Assembly: GCF_024704725.1 (NCBI RefSeq)
Contig: NZ_JALIQS010000008.1
Coordinates: 62,001 to 126,000 of the forward strand
Reading direction: 5' to 3'
Length of the DNA: 64,000 nt
Origin: Shinella sp. CPCC 101442
GTDB lineage: Bacteria; Pseudomonadota; Alphaproteobacteria; Rhizobiales; Rhizobiaceae
Below the pieces are notes generated by a model. That model had not been told where the DNA came from and searched no databases. It worked only from the letters and a program-made list of their open reading frames with translations. Both the position numbers and the translations under genes were made by a program. Below, in pieces: positions 1 to 8,892 of this stretch. Each line of letters opens with the position of its first letter. Position 1 is the first letter of the stretch.

Positions 1-94
1 TTTTGGATGACGTGGCAACTGTTTTGACCGAAGCTTCATCCTGTGCGGAACTAGCCAACCCACAACGACGTTCTGCCTGAAAAGGAGAGACGCC

Positions 95-337
95 ATGACA
101 AAGCCCGACAGCAGCAAAACCGCCATGCCCACGCCGGTCGTTGAAGATCCGCATCCCGGTAGCATCTCGGACGGGACGCATCCCGCAGCGAGGGAACACA
201 AGCAGCCGAAACCCACGAAGGGGAACGGCGAAGGCGATCCGGTTGCAGCTGCAGGTAGCAAACCCAACCTTAAAGACGGGAAAACGGAGGTAGCCGAAGC
301 GCCAAGACTCCCCAATAAGGGCGCATACGGATCTTAA
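95..337 (+). CDS. Small disordered hypothetical protein (80 aa)
   Basis: I do not recognise a family. The protein is rich in Pro, Lys, Gly and charged residues, has no hydrophobic segment and looks disordered throughout. The ATG is preceded by a strong Shine-Dalgarno sequence (AAGGAGAGACGCC, then ATG), which is the main reason to believe it is translated. It stands alone: no partner gene follows within 500 bases, and the downstream DNA looks decayed. It could be a small stress- or plasmid-associated protein of a kind common in rhizobia, but no function can be given. Confidence 0.55.
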   Translation: MTKPDSSKTAMPTPVVEDPHPGSISDGTHPAAREHKQPKPTKGNGEGDPVAAAGSKPNLKDGKTEVAEAPRLPNKGAYGS

Positions 338-885
338 TGAGAAGCTGGACCTAAGCCCGGCTTTCGCTTCAAACATGCAGGGTCGTTAGCCCACTTGACC
401 ATCGGAAAGACTGAGAGGCCGTGGATGGCGTAGCTACCACTGGTTGATGGGGGTGCTATGGATGTCACGCCCATATCACGCAGCGAGCGCCAGCCTGTCA
501 CGACTCCCTAGCGGAACACCTCGCGGGGGAGATTGATTGGAAAGATGGCGATGGTATCGATGGCGTCATTGATGCCGTAGAGCAAGCGGCGGGATCGAAT
601 ACGTCCTTTCCGCTGGGTGAAGGGCTAGCCGGCGTCAATTCTGTCGGGAGCCATTTCTATGAATTGGATCTCGACAGCCAAAAGCGCGTCAATTACCGCG
701 AGGATCTGGGTGGCGTTGCCCTAAGGGCCGCAGGCGATCGCGAGTTGAACAGGTCGTTAAGAGATGACTTGGTCGTTAAGCGCGTTCGGCATCCCAGGGC
801 CGATCTTCCGCTCGCTAATCGCTCTCACCAGAAATGAGAAACCCCTAGGGTGACGGATCGGGGGGCACGGCTTCTCAGGAGCAGA
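338..885. other. Gene-poor stretch with a start-less open frame
   Basis: No convincing gene. On the plus strand a frame stays open from about 448 to 839 (about 130 codons) without a good start codon or ribosome site. Its product has an acidic middle part (DWKDGDGIDGVIDA near 535-580). It may be the remains of a gene that has lost its 5' end, or chance. I recognise no family. Confidence 0.3.
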
Positions 886-1098
886 CTAACTTTTGGTCGA
901 CGTTGTCTCTTCGAGATTGCTGATAACCTCGGCCTGTTCTTCGTCAGTGAGACCCGCGACGTTTTTCTTCCAGAAGGCCGAGGCTTCAGCGGGCTCATCT
1001 TCCCACATGCGGGTTGAGATGATGTTGTCGTCGATCTTGGCTATCCGTTTCCCGCCAAGCCTCTGATATTTCCTCGCGATGTCCGCCGATTTCGTCAT
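886..1098 (-). CDS. Small conserved-looking hypothetical protein (70 aa)
   Basis: The start at 1098 (MTKSADIARKY) is preceded on the minus strand by CAGAGGAGGTTGCT, a near-perfect ribosome-binding site, so the longer frame reaching 1254 is not needed. The product is soluble, mixed alpha-helical by composition and acidic near its C-terminus, with no signal peptide or membrane segment. No family is recognised. It lies beside an insertion-sequence fragment in a decayed region but seems intact. Confidence 0.55.
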   Translation of the reverse strand: MTKSADIARKYQRLGGKRIAKIDDNIISTRMWEDEPAEASAFWKKNVAGLTDEEQAEVISNLEETTSTKS

Positions 1099-1384
1099 AG
1101 CAACCTCCTCTGCTTCGAGGGGGAACGAGTGGCCGATGCAGAGGTTCCTCAAGAATACGCTCGTGGAACAAAGGAAGATAATCGAGAACTCTTTCAGCAT
1201 CGGCCCTTTGTGTAAGGGCGCGGGTGCCCACGTGGCCCTCACCAGGAGAAGCATGACGGACGATTTCTCGATTCAACAGGCCGGCGATATAGAAGCCAAA
1301 GTTGTGAGACATCTGCTGATCCGCGTGCCATAAGCAGACCAAGACGGAATTGAGCATTTGCAAATCGCCGACTGAGCGTTCCGT

Positions 1385-1792
1385 GTGACAGAGGTGTTCA
1401 CTAGCAACTCGATCCTACAATGGATGGATCTGACCAGTGGAATGGCACTACACGCACCGGGAAAACCGATCATGAACGCCTTCATCGAAAGCTTCAATGG
1501 GCGGCTGCGAGACGAGTTCCCGAACGAAACCCTCTTCTCGTCACTGACCCATGCTCGATCAGCGCTTTCAAATTGCCGCATCGATTACAAAGATCATCGA
1601 CCACACTCTGCACTCGGCAGGATGACACCTAACGAGTTCGCTCAGACAATTAACCTGCGAGGTGATGCGGCGCTGCGCAGCCGGAATGGCTCCGCACCGC
1701 AACCCGCCAGGACCGCCCCGAATACCGCAACCCAAACCGCTGGAGCGAACTCAAAACTGGATAAAACTTGGGGGCACGGTCAGACTGCGTAA
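1385..1792 (+). pseudogene. IS3-family transposase C-terminal fragment
   Basis: The frame encodes the last part of an IS3-type DDE integrase core. Visible marks are [29 protein letters not shown] (including the catalytic Glu of the DDE triad) and the typical end [16 protein letters not shown]. The upstream half, including the helix-turn-helix ORF and the first two catalytic Asp residues, is missing: the homology begins abruptly near 1385 where the family would have DNGTE. A full IS3 transposase is roughly 270-300 aa plus ORF A, so this is an inactive remnant and marks a past rearrangement. Confidence 0.8.
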
Positions 1793-1943
1793 AGGCGAAG
1801 TACGCAGTCTTGCTCGTCTTTCGCCCTGGTTATATCCTCCCGGGGGGAGGAGGATCGATATCGACTAAAAAATCCCAGAAGAATCATCCCGATAAATTCA
1901 CCACCGACGGTGGGCCCACCCTCGTCGTGAGGCTGACCACGTG

Positions 1944-2045
1944 ATGTTTCGCACAGCGGCATTCTGGGGCTTTCTGGGAATACTGCTCCTAGCTGCGGTG
2001 GCTGCAGTCGTAGGTCCTCTGGCGCGACTTCTATTAGGTGTCTGA
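1944..2045 (+). CDS. Possible 33-aa single-pass membrane microprotein
   Basis: ATG at 1944 opens 33 codons (MFRTAAFWGFLGILLLAAVA...) that are almost wholly hydrophobic, with one clear membrane segment at about residues 5-26 and Arg residues near both ends. GTGAGG about 8-13 bases upstream could serve as a ribosome site. It overlaps the 3' end of the next minus-strand ORF by 12 bases. Short hydrophobic frames arise by chance, so this remains a candidate only. Confidence 0.3.
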   Translation: MFRTAAFWGFLGILLLAAVAAVVGPLARLLLGV

Positions 2046-2255
2046 CAGCCCGCCGCTGTTTCTCTCGCTTGGTTCGAGTTCCCGCTGCCCTTTGTTTTGC
2101 CGCAGCATTGCCTCAAGGTCGTCAATCCTCAGCAAATCGGGGTTCCGCGCAACAAGGAGCCTAATGATGCTCAAGGTATCCTGCACAGGAGTTCCACGCA
2201 TCATTTCGCGGCGAACAATGTCACGTAGTTCGTTGTGCCCGATTTCATCTGACAT
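2034..2255 (-). CDS. Small hypothetical protein (73 aa)
   Basis: The minus-strand frame begins MSDEIGHNELRDIVRREMM and continues with amphipathic helices (VQDTLSIIRLLVARN, LLRIDDLEAMLRQ), a composition normal for a real soluble protein; the overlapping plus-strand frame is Ser/Arg-rich and looks like its shadow. A GTGAGG element sits upstream of the ATG inside a perfect inverted repeat (2262-2276). No family recognised. It is divergent from the luxR-type gene that starts at 2426. Confidence 0.5.
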   Translation of the reverse strand: MSDEIGHNELRDIVRREMMRGTPVQDTLSIIRLLVARNPDLLRIDDLEAMLRQNKGQRELEPSERNSGGLSDT

Positions 2256-2261
2256 GTGACA

Positions 2262-2276
2262 GCCTCACGTTGAGGC
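2262..2276. promoter_or_regulatory. Perfect 6-3-6 inverted repeat upstream of luxR
   Basis: GCCTCA-CGT-TGAGGC is a perfect 15-bp dyad lying in the divergent space between the small ORF ending at 2034 and luxR. It overlaps the ribosome site of the small ORF. It has the same 6-3-6 geometry as the dyad at 28946-28960, but a different sequence. An operator is possible; so is an mRNA hairpin masking that ribosome site. Confidence 0.35.
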
Positions 2277-2425
2277 ACCTGTATTAATATTTCCCCCCAA
2301 GATTGCCAAGTCTTTGTCGAGGATTCTATCGCAAATTGCCCCAAGCGGAGGGGATCAGGCTTGCCCTACCTTGACAGCCGCCATTTCTGAGTGGAACGAT
2401 TGCCACCATAACGGGCGCCAGCACC

Positions 2426-3169
2426 ATGAAGCACAACGCGATTTCCGAGGGTCTCGATAAGACGCTGTCCTTCCTGTCCGAAATAAAGCAAATCAACACG
2501 CTTCCCGAGCTCACGACCGCAGCGGCCCGCGCTACCGCAGAATATGGTGTCAAACGTATCCTGGCCGGTTACATCCCGCGATCCGGGATGCTTCCCAACG
2601 ACCAGTTGCGCCACGTCCTCCTGGCAGATTGGCCGGAACAATGGGCTGATATCTATTTTCACAACGGATTTCTTTTCCACGATCCGACAATCCGCCGTGT
2701 GCTGAACGCATCTCCGACATTTTCGTGGTCGGAGCTTTCGAAGGCCCCGGATGTTGTTCGCAACGAGAGGCTCGTCATGGATCGAGCTAAAGATTTTCAT
2801 TTGGGCAATGGTTGCACCGTGCCGTTGGTGGCGCTCGATGGTCGCAAGGTTGGCTTTTCGTTCGCCGGCGCCGAAATTGATGATGCACCAGACGCCAAAG
2901 GAGTAATGACCCTTATCGCTACGTTCGCCTTTGGTCGCGCGATTGAACTTCAGACCAATGCTGCTAGGGCCTCAGCGCATCTCACGCCCCGCGAACGCGA
3001 AGTGATTGCTTGGATATCTGCTGGAAAAACCGATTGGGAAATCAGCAAAATCCTCGGCGTTTCCGAAGCCGCTATTGCAAAACATATTTTCAATGTCCGC
3101 ATGAAACTAGGAGCGATGAATCGAGCTCACGCTGTCGCGGAAGCCTTTCGGGCCGGGCTTATCACCTAA
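2426..3169 (+). CDS. LuxR-family acyl-homoserine-lactone receptor/regulator
   Basis: A 247-aa quorum-sensing transcription factor. The N-terminal autoinducer-binding domain (about residues 25-165) keeps all six residues that define AHL receptors: W73, Y77, D86, P87, W101 and G129, with the same spacing as TraR W57/Y61/D70/P71/W85/G113. The C-terminal GerE/LuxR helix-turn-helix (about 184-245) begins LTPREREVIAWISAGKTDWEIS and has the usual recognition helix region. It lies 83 bases before a luxI gene on the same strand, so LuxI almost certainly makes its ligand. It is distinct from the plasmid-transfer TraR at 36.5-37.2 kb. The genes it controls are not evident here. Confidence 0.93.
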   Translation: MKHNAISEGLDKTLSFLSEIKQINTLPELTTAAARATAEYGVKRILAGYIPRSGMLPNDQLRHVLLADWPEQWADIYFHNGFLFHDPTIRRVLNASPTFSWSELSKAPDVVRNERLVMDRAKDFHLGNGCTVPLVALDGRKVGFSFAGAEIDDAPDAKGVMTLIATFAFGRAIELQTNAARASAHLTPREREVIAWISAGKTDWEISKILGVSEAAIAKHIFNVRMKLGAMNRAHAVAEAFRAGLIT

Positions 3170-3252
3170 CCATGTCAAGGTAGTCTTTTCCCCACTGCAA
3201 TAGCCTTGCCGAGCTATCCAATCTTGCTCCGTTGGCAATCGGGGGATGCACT

Positions 3253-3897
3253 ATGATTGAAATCGTAACGATGAGGCACGCGGCGGAAATGGAAGAGGCT
3301 TATAACCTCCGCCATGAGGTTTTTGTCGAAGAGAAGGGTTGGGGCGATTTGGCACGACCCGACAGGCGAGAAATCGATCAGTTCGACAACGCGGACGCCG
3401 TCCATATGATTTGCAAGAGAGATGGAAAAGTGGTCGGTTATCAACGTATGCTGCCGACCACGAAGCCTCATCTTCTTTCAACGGTGCTGTCGACACTCTG
3501 TGAGGTCGATAGGCCGATCGGCCCTCACATTTGGGAATGGACGCGATACTGCGTATCCAAGTCCCACCGAGAACGTGGCCGCAAGCTCAGCCCTGTAGCA
3601 AACGAGTTGCTTTCCGGGATCGTGGAATGGGGGTTGGCTACGGGCGTTGACCGCATCGTTATCGAGATGGAGCCCATCTGGCTCCTGCGTTTAGTGCAGT
3701 TGAACTTCATGGTAACGCCCCTCGGAATCCCACGTCAAATTGATGAAGAGGACGTCGTCGCGGTCATCGCTAAGTTCGACCGGCGTACGCTTGAGATGCT
3801 GCAACTCATGCGAGGCAACACAGACCAAGTCTTGGTGACACCCGACCGTGTTACCCAAACGGGAAGGGACCATCTCTGGGAGGCGCATCATGCCTGA
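3253..3897 (+). CDS. LuxI-family acyl-homoserine-lactone synthase
   Basis: A 214-aa autoinducer synthase that makes an N-acyl-homoserine lactone from S-adenosylmethionine and an acyl donor. All conserved LuxI positions are present: R20, F24, W30, D42, D45, R65, E95 and R98. The motifs RPDxREID and LPTTKP, and the C-terminal half, recall the Bradyrhizobium BjaI group, which uses branched acyl-CoA; this is from memory and the signal's side chain cannot be read from sequence. The start at 3253 follows GGGGGA at 3241; the in-frame codons upstream lack a site. It is cotranscribed with luxR and overlaps the small ORF at 3890 by 8 bases. Confidence 0.93.
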   Translation: MIEIVTMRHAAEMEEAYNLRHEVFVEEKGWGDLARPDRREIDQFDNADAVHMICKRDGKVVGYQRMLPTTKPHLLSTVLSTLCEVDRPIGPHIWEWTRYCVSKSHRERGRKLSPVANELLSGIVEWGLATGVDRIVIEMEPIWLLRLVQLNFMVTPLGIPRQIDEEDVVAVIAKFDRRTLEMLQLMRGNTDQVLVTPDRVTQTGRDHLWEAHHA

Positions 3898-4060
3898 GGA
3901 TGACTCTATCGACGCAAATACGCTTGAATTGGTTCGAGCGAGCCTGAAAACCGCGCACGGCCTAGCACAAAAAGGCCGTCTCAAGTTTCTTGTCTATCTC
4001 ATAGCTATTGCGATGATGGAACTCAGCGATATCGAACGCAGCAACCCGACACAAGCTTAG
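3890..4060 (+). CDS. Small helical protein translationally coupled to luxI (56 aa)
   Basis: The ATG lies inside the last codons of luxI (8-base overlap including the luxI stop) and is preceded by GGGAGG within luxI, so the two are translationally coupled. The 56-aa product is helical, with a hydrophobic stretch FLVYLIAIAMMELSDIER. That stretch aligns with ELTYFIEMAVICSSDLDRK of the minus-strand ORF at 4632-4844 (Y, I, A, SD and R shared), so the two are probably related. Placement and size recall CinS of R. leguminosarum, a small protein coupled to cinI, but sequence relationship was not tested. A strong terminator follows. Confidence 0.7.
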   Translation: MPEDDSIDANTLELVRASLKTAHGLAQKGRLKFLVYLIAIAMMELSDIERSNPTQA

Positions 4061-4103
4061 TCGCAATTAACCGCGCACCAGAGCATCTTGGCATGCAACT
4101 CGG

Positions 4104-4128
4104 CCCGCCATACCTGGCGGGCTCTTTC
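4104..4128 (+). terminator. Rho-independent terminator of the luxR-luxI operon
   Basis: GCCCGCCA-TACC-TGGCGGGC is a perfect 8-bp stem with a 4-nt loop, followed directly by TCTTT. It lies 43 bases after the stop of the 56-aa ORF, closing the luxR-luxI-ORF unit on the plus strand. Confidence 0.8.
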
Positions 4129-4423
4129 GTGTTGCCGTCAAGTCGCTATCCACCGACTCAAAGCGGCAGACTTCGGAAGGCTTGCGATGCGTCCAAGGCG
4201 TTGACACTAGCTCTGGCAGAGGGGTTTCGCGCAGGTAGCCTATCGGCAAAACACCAGAGCCTCTACGAACTTTCGGCGATGCAGGTTTTATTGATACTCG
4301 CTGGGGTTTCCCGCGGGAGCTCGAATTCGAACGGCTTCTGCAACTTGTCGATAAGTTCCCTCCGATTGACTTACTCAAAGAAGTAGAGAACTCTTTACGG
4401 AATTCATACGAGGCACCTCTTCG
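4129..4423. other. No gene seen between terminator and next ORF
   Basis: Frames in this stretch are short or of poor composition on both strands and have no ribosome site. It may be decayed DNA; the upstream signals of the ORF at 4424 must lie in its last part. Confidence 0.4.
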
Positions 4424-4645
4424 ATGGCAAGTCGCACAAAGCATGAGGCCAAGCTTAGGCTATCTATGGGAGTTGCGCGCACGGCAATGCGCGACGGAAA
4501 GTCGCCGATCGAGGCGCTTCAAGAGATGCGCGACCACTTTGCTCTGATGCGTAGACTAGATAATTCGGATCATGATTTCGGTGCCGAGAACGATCGAAGC
4601 TCGGAACAGTTGTGCGGGGAAGTTACGATTACTACGCGATCGTAG
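4424..4645 (+). CDS. Small hypothetical protein (73 aa)
   Basis: A soluble, charged product with a helical segment (GKSPIEALQEMRDHFALMRRLD). The ATG follows GAGGCACCTCTTCG, a weak ribosome site. It converges on, and overlaps by 14 bases, the minus-strand ORF at 4632-4844. No family recognised; it could be a regulator-associated small protein given its closeness to the quorum-sensing genes, but nothing shows this. Confidence 0.4.
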   Translation: MASRTKHEAKLRLSMGVARTAMRDGKSPIEALQEMRDHFALMRRLDNSDHDFGAENDRSSEQLCGEVTITTRS

Positions 4646-4844
4646 TTTGCCCCATGGCTTTGATAGCCTCTTTTCTGTCCAGGTCACTGGAACAGATGAC
4701 CGCCATCTCGATGAAGTACGTTAGTTCGATATCTCGGTCGCGCGCCTGTAGGGCGAGTTCTCGCAGCATCTGGGTCAGGTAACCGTCACCGCTCGCTTTT
4801 CTTACGACGACTGGATTGGCGCGCAACTCTGTCTTTCTGATCAT
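4632..4844 (-). CDS. Small helical protein, probable paralogue of the luxI-coupled ORF (70 aa)
   Basis: The start at 4844 is preceded by CTCCTGGGGGGAATAAC, a strong ribosome site, so the longer frame to 4919 is discarded. The product has a basic N-terminus (MIRKTELRANPVVVRK) followed by two helices, YLTQMLRELALQARDRD and IELTYFIEMAVICSSDLDRK. The second matches the core of the 56-aa protein coupled to luxI (Y-I-A and SD-R positions). Two copies of the same small fold, one in the luxI operon and one divergent 600 bases away, suggest a shared job, possibly protein-protein regulation. No family name is known to me. Confidence 0.6.
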   Translation of the reverse strand: MIRKTELRANPVVVRKASGDGYLTQMLRELALQARDRDIELTYFIEMAVICSSDLDRKEAIKAMGQTTIA

Positions 4845-5091
4845 GTTATTCCCCCCAGGAGAAAATGGGAAAGCCTGCAACTTGAACGATACTACAGACA
4901 AAAGTTTGATCAATGCCAATTAATGATTGATGAATTTTTACACCAATATTGCGAAGCCCTCATATCCGGAGCAATCTCAGGTGTAAATTGACATAGTAAA
5001 TATTGATGTTCGCGGACGAAAATGAAGCAAAAGCTGGGCTGTATGGGCCTGCCGTGGCGGTGCCATAGAAAGAATGGGCAGACGCAATCAC

Positions 5092-5334
5092 TCAATCGAG
5101 CCAGAAGGTCCGATCCCAAACCGGTATGCTGCCTGCCACCTGCACTATGATCGCTCGAGCGCGCCGAAAGACCGCCGGCGGGACTCTTCCCTGGATGACT
5201 ACGGCTTGCGGTTCAAACCGGATATCGATCCGGTGGTGTGAGCAAAGCTCATCATATGCTACCGCGGCCTTGATGGAAGCACGCAACCCGTACTCCTGCG
5301 CGCCAAAGCCGCCTCCAAGAGATGCATGAAACAT
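5092..5334 (-). CDS. Small protein with a BON-like C-terminal half (80 aa)
   Basis: The ATG at 5334 is preceded by GGGAGGGTGAG, an excellent ribosome site. From about residue 18 the pattern (helix AAVAYDELCSHH, strand IDIRFEPQAVVIQGRV, helix AVFRRARAIIVQVAGS, strand IPVWDRTF) resembles the alpha-beta-beta-alpha-beta layout of BON domains, which bind membranes or partners. There is no signal peptide, unlike the periplasmic OsmY type, so it would be cytoplasmic. The resemblance is by eye only. About 300 bases without a recognisable gene follow upstream, and the dnaE2 stop lies beyond. Confidence 0.5.
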   Translation of the reverse strand: MFHASLGGGFGAQEYGLRASIKAAVAYDELCSHHRIDIRFEPQAVVIQGRVPPAVFRRARAIIVQVAGSIPVWDRTFWLD

Positions 5335-5631
5335 CTCACCCTCCCATGTTTTCGAACATTCTTGAAAACGGAAATGGTAACGTGATGTTCCGATTGCGGA
5401 ATCAAAAACCAGTGGAATCTTATGGGATTCGGCCCGCAATATTTTAGGGGAGATACCAAAAGGATCCGGCCCGTTTCCAAGCCGAGTTCTTACTCACCCC
5501 CGGATGGCACACTCTCACTCTGAAGTGTCTCAGGCGACTCCGCTATTAACTTTGACATAGCGTCGGTCAACCATGCCCGCGACCAACAAGTTTGTAGACG
5601 CGTCCACAAAGAAACTGGCGGCAATTGTATT

Positions 5632-8600
5632 CTAGTGAAAGTTCCTGCTTTTCACCTTCAAACGGTCGATTAACAGATCGGGCACATAGATATCACGCGA
5701 TGGGGCAGCCGCCTTAGGTCGCTCCCTCGAGTCCGGCGCGCCGTTTCCTCGCGCGAACTCGTCCCCTCGTCCATGCGGTAGCGGAAACTGTTCGTCTCGT
5801 TCACCGAGCTTACCGAGGTCGTCGGAGAGGTCGAACATCTGTTGTGCGACCAGATGCACGACGTCTCCTTCCCGTTGGATCTTGCCGTTAATCGCCACCA
5901 TCGAGGCCGATAACACAAGCCGGCGCTGCCGCTCGAACACCTTTGGCCAGATCACGGCATTGACGATGCCAGTCTCATCTTCCAGCGTCATGAACGTGAC
6001 GCCCTTGGCCGAACCAGGCCGCTGGCGAACGAGGACCAGACCGCCCGTCATCAGCCAGCGGCCGTCCCGTGACGAGTTGGCCTCAGCGCAGGTTACCATG
6101 CGCTTTTGTCGGAGGTCCTCACGAAGAAACGCGACCGGATGCTCACGGAGCGTAAGCCCGACATGGGAGTAGTCCTCAACAACTTCGTGCCCGGTTCGCA
6201 TCCACGGCAAGGCAACTTCAGGTTCCAGGGCTTCGGCAATCTGCCGTGCCTCACGCTCGGCGGCCGCCGTCCAAAGCGCGAGCGGCTTATCGCGAAGCGC
6301 CTTGATCGCCCATAAGGCATCCCGTCGCTGGAGCTGAAGCGAGGCAAGGAACGCGTCTGCCTCCGCAAGCTCGACAAGCGCCGCCAGCGGCGCACCAGAG
6401 CGGCGCCATAGATCATCGGCAGAAGCAAACGGCTCATCGGTACGCGCAGCCACAATTCGGGCCGCATCCGCCATCGATAAGCCTTTCACCATGCGCATGC
6501 CCAGACGGACTGCCTTCTCGGCGCTTTCGCCGACATCCTCGAGTGTGCAGTCCCACCGCGAGGCGTTCACGCAGACCGGGCGCACCTCGACGCCGTGATC
6601 GCGCGCGTCGCGCACGATCTGTGCCGGGGCATAGAAACCCATTGGCTGCGAGTTGAGGAGCGCTGCACAGAAGGCATCGGGATGATGGCATTTCACCCAA
6701 CTGGAGGCGTAGGCAATAAGGGCGAAGCTGGCGGCATGGCTTTCCGGGAAGCCATAGGATCCGAACCCTTCGAGCTGACTAAAGGTGCGCTCGGCGAACT
6801 CTTCCGTGTAGCCGTTCTTCACCATGCCCGCGACCAGCTTGTCCTTGAACCTGGAAACGCCGCCTGAGAATTTGAAAGTCGCCATCGATTTCCTGAGCTG
6901 GTCGGCCTCCCCGCCAGTGAACCCGGCACAGACCATCGCCACCTTCATCGCGCTCTCCTGAAACAGCGGAATGCCGAGCGTCTTCGAGAGCACCGCCTCC
7001 AACTCCGGCGTCGGGTACTCGACCGGCTCCTTTCCTTCGCGCCGGCGCAGATAGGGATGCACCATGTCTCCCTGGATTGGTCCCGGCCGGACGATTGCGA
7101 CCTGAATGACGAGATCATAAAACGTGCGTGGCTTCAGCCGCGGTAGCATCGACATCTGCGCTCGGCTTTCGATCTGGAAGGTGCCGAGCGTGTCGGCTTT
7201 TCGGATCATCGCGTAGGTGCGCGAATCTTCTGCCGGGATCGAAGCAAGATCCCAGGCCTCGCCCTTGTGCTCGGCCATCAGCGCAAACGCCTTGGCCATA
7301 CAGGTCAACATGCCCAAGGCCAACACATCGACCTTCATGAATTTCAGCGACTCGATATCGTCCTTGTCCCATTCGATGACCTGGCGGTCATCCATGCGCG
7401 CCGGTTCGATCGGCACGAGATCGTCGAGCCGATCCTGTGTTAGAACGAAGCCACCCGGATGCTGCCCGAGATGGCGCGGCGCCCCCATCAGCTGCTGCGC
7501 CAGTTCCAATGTCAGTTTGAGGCGATAGTCCGCCGCGTTCAGGTTATTCTCCTTCAACTGGCGCTCCGAAACGCCTTCAGACCAGCCCCAGACGCCCGAT
7601 GACAGCTGACCGATCATGTCCTCCGGCAGACCGAGTGCCTTGCCGACGTCGCGCAGCGCGCCCTTGGCGCGGTAGCGGGTTACTGTCGCACACAGGGCAG
7701 ACCTGCTTCTGCCATAGGTCTCGTAGATCCACTGGATCACTTCCTCGCGCCGCTCGTGCTCGAAGTCGACGTCGATATCGGGTGGCTCGTCCCGCTCCTG
7801 GCTGATGAAGCGTTCGAATAGCAGGTCGTTGGTCTCTGGATCGATGGAGGTTACGCCGAGGCAATAGCAGACGGCCGAGTTCGCGGCCGAGCCCCGACCC
7901 TGGCAGAGAATGCCTTTCGACCGCGCGAAGCGCACGATGGAATACACCGTCAGGAAATATGGCGCGTAGTTCATCGCCCGGATCAGCGCCAACTCATCGT
8001 TCAGGGATCTGCGGACCTTGTCCGGCACCCCCTCGGGGTAGCGGTTGGCAGCCCCTTCCCAGGTGAACTTGACCAGCGATTGCTGTGGATCGAGACCGGG
8101 AACAATCGCCTCCTCCGGATACTGATACTGTAGCTCAGCAATATCGAACTTGCAGCGCTCGACGATCTCTCGTGTGCGGGCGAGCGCTTCCGGATACTCG
8201 CTCAAGAGCCGATGCATTTCATCTGGCGCCTTTAGATAGCGATCGGCATGACGCTCACGGTCGAAGCCTACATCATCGATGGTCGCGCGCGTCCGGATGC
8301 AGGTCACGACGTCCTGCAGCTGCCTGCGGCCCGGCTCGTGGAACAGAACGTCATTGGTGACGACGGTCTTCACCTTGTAGTGGACCGCCATTGCTGTGAT
8401 GCCATGAAGGCGCACCCGGTCATTCGGCCGGCGCCGAAGGCACAGGCTGACGTAGGCGCGGTCACCGAAGAGTTCCGCCATTTTTCGGAGCTGCACGCCA
8501 CAGGCTTCATCAGCTTCGTCGGGCACCAGGACACCGATCATGCCAGCGGCGTGCGTGGCGACATCGGCAAAATCGATCAGGCAATTTCCTTTGCCTCCGC

Positions 8601-8892
8601 GGCTCTTGCCGAGGGACAGCAACCGAGTCAGTCGCGAGTAAGCCGACCGGTCCATGGGGTAAACAAGGATCGACATGCCGTCGGTCAGATCGAGCCGGCA
8701 GCCGATCACCAACCGAACGCCAGAGGTCTTGGCCGCTTCCCAGGCGCGAACGATGCCGGCGAGGCTGTTGCGGTCGACGATGCCAAGCGCCGCGATGCCG
8801 AGCTCGGCCGCAGTTGCAAACAGGTCGTCTGCGCTGGAGGCGCCGCGCAGGAATGAGAAATGCGTGGTGACCTGAAGCTCAGCGTATCTCAT
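5632..8892 (-). CDS. dnaE2: Error-prone DNA polymerase DnaE2 (ImuC)
   Basis: A 1086-aa C-family DNA polymerase alpha subunit of the DnaE2/ImuC type, responsible with ImuA and ImuB for translesion synthesis and induced mutagenesis. The PHP domain is at the N-terminus ([20 protein letters not shown]). The polymerase palm has [18 protein letters not shown] near residue 370 with the catalytic Asp residues. Helix-hairpin-helix and OB-fold parts follow, the latter with [17 protein letters not shown] near residue 965. Start 8892 (MRYAEL) was chosen over 8916 because the family begins there and it overlaps the imuB stop by 4 bases (ATGA), a coupling typical of this operon. Confidence 0.95.
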   Translation of the reverse strand: MRYAELQVTTHFSFLRGASSADDLFATAAELGIAALGIVDRNSLAGIVRAWEAAKTSGVRLVIGCRLDLTDGMSILVYPMDRSAYSRLTRLLSLGKSRGGKGNCLIDFADVATHAAGMIGVLVPDEADEACGVQLRKMAELFGDRAYVSLCLRRRPNDRVRLHGITAMAVHYKVKTVVTNDVLFHEPGRRQLQDVVTCIRTRATIDDVGFDRERHADRYLKAPDEMHRLLSEYPEALARTREIVERCKFDIAELQYQYPEEAIVPGLDPQQSLVKFTWEGAANRYPEGVPDKVRRSLNDELALIRAMNYAPYFLTVYSIVRFARSKGILCQGRGSAANSAVCYCLGVTSIDPETNDLLFERFISQERDEPPDIDVDFEHERREEVIQWIYETYGRSRSALCATVTRYRAKGALRDVGKALGLPEDMIGQLSSGVWGWSEGVSERQLKENNLNAADYRLKLTLELAQQLMGAPRHLGQHPGGFVLTQDRLDDLVPIEPARMDDRQVIEWDKDDIESLKFMKVDVLALGMLTCMAKAFALMAEHKGEAWDLASIPAEDSRTYAMIRKADTLGTFQIESRAQMSMLPRLKPRTFYDLVIQVAIVRPGPIQGDMVHPYLRRREGKEPVEYPTPELEAVLSKTLGIPLFQESAMKVAMVCAGFTGGEADQLRKSMATFKFSGGVSRFKDKLVAGMVKNGYTEEFAERTFSQLEGFGSYGFPESHAASFALIAYASSWVKCHHPDAFCAALLNSQPMGFYAPAQIVRDARDHGVEVRPVCVNASRWDCTLEDVGESAEKAVRLGMRMVKGLSMADAARIVAARTDEPFASADDLWRRSGAPLAALVELAEADAFLASLQLQRRDALWAIKALRDKPLALWTAAAEREARQIAEALEPEVALPWMRTGHEVVEDYSHVGLTLREHPVAFLREDLRQKRMVTCAEANSSRDGRWLMTGGLVLVRQRPGSAKGVTFMTLEDETGIVNAVIWPKVFERQRRLVLSASMVAINGKIQREGDVVHLVAQQMFDLSDDLGKLGERDEQFPLPHGRGDEFARGNGAPDSRERPKAAAPSRDIYVPDLLIDRLKVKSRNFH

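Noticed and set aside
4093-4386. 97-codon plus frame after the luxI terminator
   Set aside because: It begins across the terminator hairpin and has low-quality composition.
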